NCBI GenBank assembly: GCA_002839125.1
Contig: PGXI01000017.1
Location: 1 to 16,417 of the forward strand
From: Tenericutes bacterium HGW-Tenericutes-5
GTDB lineage: Bacteria; Bacillota_I; Bacilli_A; Izemoplasmatales; Hujiaoplasmataceae
Reading direction: 5' to 3'
Length of the DNA: 16,417 bases
Each line of letters opens with the position of its first letter. Positions within the stretch are counted from its first letter, which is position 1. The notes under the pieces are model-generated. The model worked only from the letters and a program-made list of their open reading frames with translations. It ran no database searches and was not told the origin of the DNA. Shown piece by piece: positions 12,633-16,417 of this stretch. The translations under genes were made by a program, and so were the position numbers.

Positions 12633-13377
12633 TATAATGTTCAAATATTTTAATCAATCGCACCAATAAGACACTGTAAATAAAGACTTCTAAAGGCGTT
12701 TTGATAATCCTTAAAGGAAGTTGTGGCAGAAACGGGATCTTATAAAGAATAGTAACCCAAAGTGGTGTTAAAACTAGAGTTACAATTAGTTGAAGAATAA
12801 TTACGGAAAAGATAATTCGATGTGATTGATCGTCTTCTTTTCTTTTTAAGTAGATAAAGACAAAACCTGATAAAACTCCAGCTAATCCTAAACCTAACAT
12901 AAAATAGATGAAGAAAGGCGAGAATATCATATCTTCTCCTAATCTAGCTTCAATTATCGAAATAATGTAATCCACTTCGATTAAACTCCAAATTCCTAGA
13001 GCTAAAAGCGTAGTAAGCAAAAAGATATTGAAATAGATGAAGAAATTTCCTTTCCAAACCTTTAAATGATAAATCAAACCCGGTAAAACCCCATAAAGGA
13101 TAGAATTTAAAGTAAAGCCAGGGAAAAATGGTCCTGAAGGGAAACCAAATATCAACATGTAGACAAAATAGCCTAAAACGTCTTGAATAATCGCAGCCGC
13201 AAACCCTATTTTGGGACCTAAAATTATTGATACAATTATCAAAGGTAAATAGCCGATTCCAAAACGAATAATCGTTGAGTTAGGTGGATAAGATATCGAT
13301 ACAAAGTTTGATAGGACAATTCCGATTGCGACCATTAAGCTCGCAAAGATAATTTTTTTAAGTTTGTTATCAGTCAT
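12625..13377 (-). CDS. folT: ECF transporter S component, folate (FolT) type
   Basis: S components capture a vitamin and work with the shared EcfT/EcfA/EcfA' energising module, which is not in this window. The 250-residue protein is highly hydrophobic with about six membrane segments. Signatures that point to the folate branch are IRFGIGYLPLIIV (37-49), GPKIGFAAAIIQDVLGY and FPSGPFFPGFTLNS (about 79-92). The length exceeds the usual 170-190 residues because of a longer C-terminal half with two or three extra hydrophobic stretches. The ATG lies two bases after the ung stop. The ribosome-binding site AGAGGA is inside ung, so the two genes are coupled. Substrate assignment is by motif resemblance; another vitamin is possible. 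Confidence 0.7.
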   Translation of the reverse strand: MTDNKLKKIIFASLMVAIGIVLSNFVSISYPPNSTIIRFGIGYLPLIIVSIILGPKIGFAAAIIQDVLGYFVYMLIFGFPSGPFFPGFTLNSILYGVLPGLIYHLKVWKGNFFIYFNIFLLTTLLALGIWSLIEVDYIISIIEARLGEDMIFSPFFIYFMLGLGLAGVLSGFVFIYLKRKEDDQSHRIIFSVIILQLIVTLVLTPLWVTILYKIPFLPQLPLRIIKTPLEVFIYSVLLVRLIKIFEHYKI

Positions 13378-13379
13378 GA

Positions 13380-14060
13380 TTATTCCTCTAGTTTAAAATC
13401 AATCATCTCTTGATTAGTCAACTTTAAAAAGGCATTGATTTTACTGAAGGGTTTAGACCCCAAAAAGCCTCTATAAGCTGATAACGGTGATGGATGAACA
13501 TTTTCAATTATAAAGTGATGTTTGTTAGTGATAAGTTTTGCTTTAGATCTTGCATAAGAACCCCAAAGTACGAAGATTACAGGTTCTTTCTTTTCGTTCA
13601 AGATACTAATAACTTTATCAGTAAACCTTTGCCAACCGAGATTACTGTGAGAAAGTGGTTGGTTTTGTCTAACGCTTAAGATAGAATTTAATAATAGACA
13701 TCCAGATTTTGCCCAAGATGTTAGGTCGCCGTGAGTATTTTTTATCTGCAAATCACTTTCTAGTTCTTTATAAATGTTTTGTAAAGATGGGGGTAAAGCA
13801 ATCTGTTTATTAACAGAAAATGCTAGTCCCATTGCTTGATGATGATTATGATAAGGATCTTGGCCGAGAATTAGTACTTTGGTGTTTTTAAAAGAAGTCA
13901 AAGAAAAAGCATTGAATATCTGTTGTTTTGGAGGATAACAGATAAAATCGTTATACTCCTTATCAACATCATTCAATAGCTTTATAAAATATGGTTTAGA
14001 TATTTCTTCTTTTAGAAAGATATCCCAATCGTTATTAAAGAATCTATTTTCGGGTGACAC
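13380..14060 (-). CDS. ung: Uracil-DNA glycosylase, family 1
   Basis: Ung removes uracil from DNA and so starts base-excision repair of deaminated cytosine and misincorporated dUMP. The 226-residue length is normal. GQDPYH (66-71) holds the catalytic aspartate D68, LLLNSILSV contains the uracil-binding Asn, and HPSPLSAYRGF (189-199) holds the second catalytic His and the DNA-intercalation loop. The start is GTG with a modest AAGGCGGA site upstream. That region is coding for the Cys-rich miniprotein, which overlaps ung by 17 bases. The next gene follows after two bases. Confidence 0.96.
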   Translation of the reverse strand: MSPENRFFNNDWDIFLKEEISKPYFIKLLNDVDKEYNDFICYPPKQQIFNAFSLTSFKNTKVLILGQDPYHNHHQAMGLAFSVNKQIALPPSLQNIYKELESDLQIKNTHGDLTSWAKSGCLLLNSILSVRQNQPLSHSNLGWQRFTDKVISILNEKKEPVIFVLWGSYARSKAKLITNKHHFIIENVHPSPLSAYRGFLGSKPFSKINAFLKLTNQEMIDFKLEE

Positions 14061-14199
14061 AATTATCCGCCTTACATCCAGAACAACTTAAATCTTCGCA
14101 ACCTTCTGGTTTTTCTGTTTTTTCATTAAGTAAAAAACTAAAGACATAAAGTCCTACAATTATTACTACTATAACTATTGCTATGATATATTTACCCAA
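14044..14199 (-). CDS. 51-aa Cys-rich single-pass membrane miniprotein
   Basis: A short frame starting at TTG (14199) fills the gap between phosphoglucomutase and ung. AGAAGG nine bases upstream, within the phosphoglucomutase end, is a suitable ribosome-binding site. Residues 3-24 are very hydrophobic (KYIIAIVIVVIIVGLYVF and on). A charged linker NEKTEKPE follows, then CEDLSCSGCKADNC with cysteines at 34, 39, 42 and 47 and a basic end. It begins one base after the phosphoglucomutase stop and overlaps ung by 17 bases, so all three genes look coupled. The plan of one helix plus a short Cys tail recalls the FeoB-associated Cys-rich membrane proteins and suggests binding of iron, zinc or a cluster. 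No feoB gene is nearby. The stop is TAG. Confidence 0.75.
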   Translation of the reverse strand: MGKYIIAIVIVVIIVGLYVFSFLLNEKTEKPEGCEDLSCSGCKADNCVTRK

Positions 14200-14200
14200 A

Positions 14201-15907
14201 TTATTCTACCTTCTCTACTATCTCATAAACATCTTTTAGTAGCTTATCTACTTGATGTTTTGAGTCGTTTACACTATTGCCAATAACTCCGGCATAGATT
14301 TTTAGTTTTGGTTCGGTGCCTGATGGACGTAATACAAACCAAGACTCATCCTCTAAGTAGTATTTTAATACATTTGACTTATCAAAGTCAATTGTTTCGA
14401 TTGTTTTATTGCTGTAGCGTTTCAGTAATAAATAATCTTCTTTTTTGACAATTTTCTTATTGCCCATTTTTTCAATATTTGTATTTCGGAAATAATCCAT
14501 TATTTTTGAAATTTGTTCTTGACCGGATTTGCCAAGTAGGTGAACATTTTTTAGACCTTCGAGATAAAACCCGTAAATTTCATAGATTTCTTGGAGTTTT
14601 TGATTTAAATTTTTGTTCTCTACTTCTAAATAATAATTAGCAGCTTCAGAAATCATAAGGATAGCTTGTAGAGAGTCTTTATCTCTAACACCATCATTGA
14701 TAACATAGCCATATGATTCTTCATAACCGAAAATAAACTCGCGTTCTTCAGTTTCTAGATATCTAGCTTGTTCACCGATGAATTTAAAGCCGGTTAAAGT
14801 AGATATCACGTCCATGTTGAAAGAACGAGCGATTTTAGCGCCTAAATCAGAAGTCACGATAGTATTGAAAACAACACCTTTTTTAGGTAAAAGGTTATGT
14901 TTTTGTTTTTGAGTCAGAATATAGTAAATCAATAAAGCTCCAGTTTGATTACCATTTAATAAAACATATTCATCATTATCCAATACTGCTATGCCTAGTC
15001 TATCAGCGTCAGGGTCAGTTGCGATCAAAAGATCTGCTCTTTTCTTTTGACCCAACTTAATAGCTAATTCATAAGCACTTTTTTCTTCTGGATTAGGTAG
15101 CTTAACTGTTGAAAAATTGGGGTCATTAACCATTTGTTCCTCAACGGGAAAAACTGTGTAACCTTCTTCTTCCAATAGTCTTTTTCCAAGATATCCGCTT
15201 GTTCCATGCAAAGGAGTAAAGACGATTTTAATACCCTTATTGATATTTTTATTTATAGCAATCGATTTAACTAAATCTAAATAAGCATTGTCGATTTCTT
15301 CATCAATATATTCCACTAAAGAATCTTTTTTTAAAGCTTCAAGTGTTTTGGTTTTGATTGAAAATAAATCCTCTGTTTGATTTACATACTCAATAATAAC
15401 ATTTGCGTATCTTGGAGTATACTGACAGCCATACTCATCATAAATCTTATAGCCATTGTATTCAGGCGGATTGTGACTTGCCGTAACCACAATACCAGCC
15501 AATGCTTTTAAATATCTAACTGCAAAGGATAACTCAGGTGTTGGTCTTAAATCGGTAAAGAGATAACTCTTTATTCCATAGGCTCCAAGAACTTTTGCAC
15601 TTTCGACTGCAAATTCTTTAGACATATGACGGTTGTCATGAGCAATGACAACGCCGCGGTTTAAATCTTCTTTTTTATAGGTATTAATTAAATATTGAGC
15701 TAACCCATTGTTAGCTCTTCTAATTGTATAAATGTTAAGGCGATTGATACCGGCACCTAAGATTCCCCGCATGCCTCCTGTACCAAAAGAGAGGGTAGTA
15801 TAAAACATATCCTCTAATTCTTTCTCTGATTTATTTATTAGTTCATTTTTTAAATTTTTATCTAAATCTTGATAATTAATCCATTTTTGATATTCTTCAC
15901 GCCACAT
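14201..15907 (-). CDS. pgcA: Phosphoglucomutase / phosphosugar mutase
   Basis: The enzyme interconverts glucose 1-phosphate and glucose 6-phosphate, linking glucan breakdown and nucleotide-sugar synthesis to glycolysis. The 568-residue protein closely follows the plan of Bacillus subtilis PgcA, including the start WREEYQKW. The phosphoserine is S144 in TASHNPPEYNGYK, the Mg2+ loop is DPDADR (298-303), the sugar-binding loop is GYEESYG (394-400) and the phosphate-binding loop is RPSGTEPK (527-534). All four are intact. The ATG has GGAGG upstream. It lies 14 bases after the nitroreductase gene. Activity on mannose phosphates is possible. Confidence 0.95.
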   Translation of the reverse strand: MWREEYQKWINYQDLDKNLKNELINKSEKELEDMFYTTLSFGTGGMRGILGAGINRLNIYTIRRANNGLAQYLINTYKKEDLNRGVVIAHDNRHMSKEFAVESAKVLGAYGIKSYLFTDLRPTPELSFAVRYLKALAGIVVTASHNPPEYNGYKIYDEYGCQYTPRYANVIIEYVNQTEDLFSIKTKTLEALKKDSLVEYIDEEIDNAYLDLVKSIAINKNINKGIKIVFTPLHGTSGYLGKRLLEEEGYTVFPVEEQMVNDPNFSTVKLPNPEEKSAYELAIKLGQKKRADLLIATDPDADRLGIAVLDNDEYVLLNGNQTGALLIYYILTQKQKHNLLPKKGVVFNTIVTSDLGAKIARSFNMDVISTLTGFKFIGEQARYLETEEREFIFGYEESYGYVINDGVRDKDSLQAILMISEAANYYLEVENKNLNQKLQEIYEIYGFYLEGLKNVHLLGKSGQEQISKIMDYFRNTNIEKMGNKKIVKKEDYLLLKRYSNKTIETIDFDKSNVLKYYLEDESWFVLRPSGTEPKLKIYAGVIGNSVNDSKHQVDKLLKDVYEIVEKVE

Positions 15908-15921
15908 TTAAAAACCTCCAA

Positions 15922-16417
15922 TTAATCGATGTAGTCAACCACTCTCTCTTTTCTTGGTTTTGGAAGTGGGTCTTTACCTTTTGGATAACCCAAGCAAATA
16001 GCTAGGTCATGTTCATATCCTTCAGGAATTTTTAGTAATCTATCAACATCAATTTTATCTGCTTTATGATATAGGTATCTGGTCTGACCAATAATACAAG
16101 AACCATAACCTAATGATTTAGCTGCGATAGCGATATTTTCAATCACGCAACCAATATTAATTTCTGAGAAACCAGCAATTTTTGAACTTAATACTATTAC
16201 ACAAGGAGCATTGTAAAAGATATGAGCAGTTCTATCGACTTCAATACCGAATCTGATCATGCCTTCAATAGCTAGTTTGTTGACCTCATCAATTCTATCT
16301 TTGTTAGTGATTACAGTCAAATGCCAATCTTGCTTATTTCTTGAGCTTGGCGCATATAGTCCACACTCAATTATTTTTTGTAAATCTTCTAGTGGAATTG
16401 GTTTGTCTTGATAAGAG
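15922..16417 (-). CDS. Nitroreductase-family protein, 5' end outside the window (partial)
   Basis: The frame is open to the right window edge, so the true start is beyond 16417 and a TTG at 16320 is not the start. The visible 164 residues begin SYQDKPIPLEDLQKI, then APSSRNKQDWHL near 23-34, both typical of the FMN-binding N-terminal half. NIGCVIENIAIAAKSLGYGSC and the ending LAICLGYPKGKDPLPKPRKE match the C-terminal half. The family reduces nitroaromatics, quinones or flavins with NAD(P)H; the substrate is not readable. It runs into the phosphoglucomutase gene on the same strand. Confidence 0.9.
   Translation of the reverse strand, partial: SYQDKPIPLEDLQKIIECGLYAPSSRNKQDWHLTVITNKDRIDEVNKLAIEGMIRFGIEVDRTAHIFYNAPCVIVLSSKIAGFSEINIGCVIENIAIAAKSLGYGSCIIGQTRYLYHKADKIDVDRLLKIPEGYEHDLAICLGYPKGKDPLPKPRKERVVDYID

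Overview
The window looks like chromosomal DNA from an AT-rich, low-GC Gram-positive relative: an Acholeplasma/Izemoplasma-type Mollicute or a nearby Firmicute. This placement rests on composition, Shine-Dalgarno sites with a GGAGG core, T-rich intrinsic terminators, the gene order gpmI - membrane protein - eno - secG - rnr - smpB - ssrA, and Trp encoded by TGG. All sixteen CDS whose ends can be seen stop with TAA or TAG. TGA is used neither as a stop nor as a sense codon in them.

Region by region (most genes are on the minus strand). 1-1575: a radical SAM/SPASM peptide-modifying enzyme reads leftward from a near-consensus promoter. Its last codons overlap the start of a second gene, a probable lipoprotein cut by the left window edge. 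1576-3807: an accessory island. Three unrecognised genes (two-TM protein, small Cys/His protein, 130-aa protein) lie between two diverged copies of a module made of TAATCGTGTAA iterons and an intrinsic terminator. One copy abuts the 3' end of ssrA. The island also carries a second iteron array (TAGCACCC x4, same 20-21 bp period) and a 19-bp inverted repeat, which suggests transposon ends or site-specific integration, but no transposase or integrase is present. 3808-6974: ssrA (tmRNA), smpB, rnr and secG, i.e. trans-translation, RNA decay and protein export. 7068-10363: eno, a four-TM protein and gpmI, covering consecutive steps of lower glycolysis.

10364-10514 is a divergent promoter region with a catabolite-responsive-element-like palindrome. 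It separates gpmI from a plus-strand GH13 (alpha-amylase superfamily) enzyme at 10515-12590. A bidirectional terminator follows. 12625-16417 is a minus-strand run of a nitroreductase (5' end outside the window), phosphoglucomutase, a previously uncounted 51-aa Cys-rich membrane miniprotein, uracil-DNA glycosylase and a folate-type ECF S component.

The genes combine housekeeping carbon metabolism (GH13 enzyme, phosphoglucomutase, phosphoglycerate mutase, enolase) with ribosome rescue (SmpB, tmRNA, RNase R). The parts most worth a second look are the radical SAM/lipoprotein pair, the repeat-bounded island beside ssrA, and the Cys-rich miniprotein. Start codons were revised for rnr (ATG at 6697) and gpmI (ATG at 10363), and the nitroreductase was extended to the window edge.
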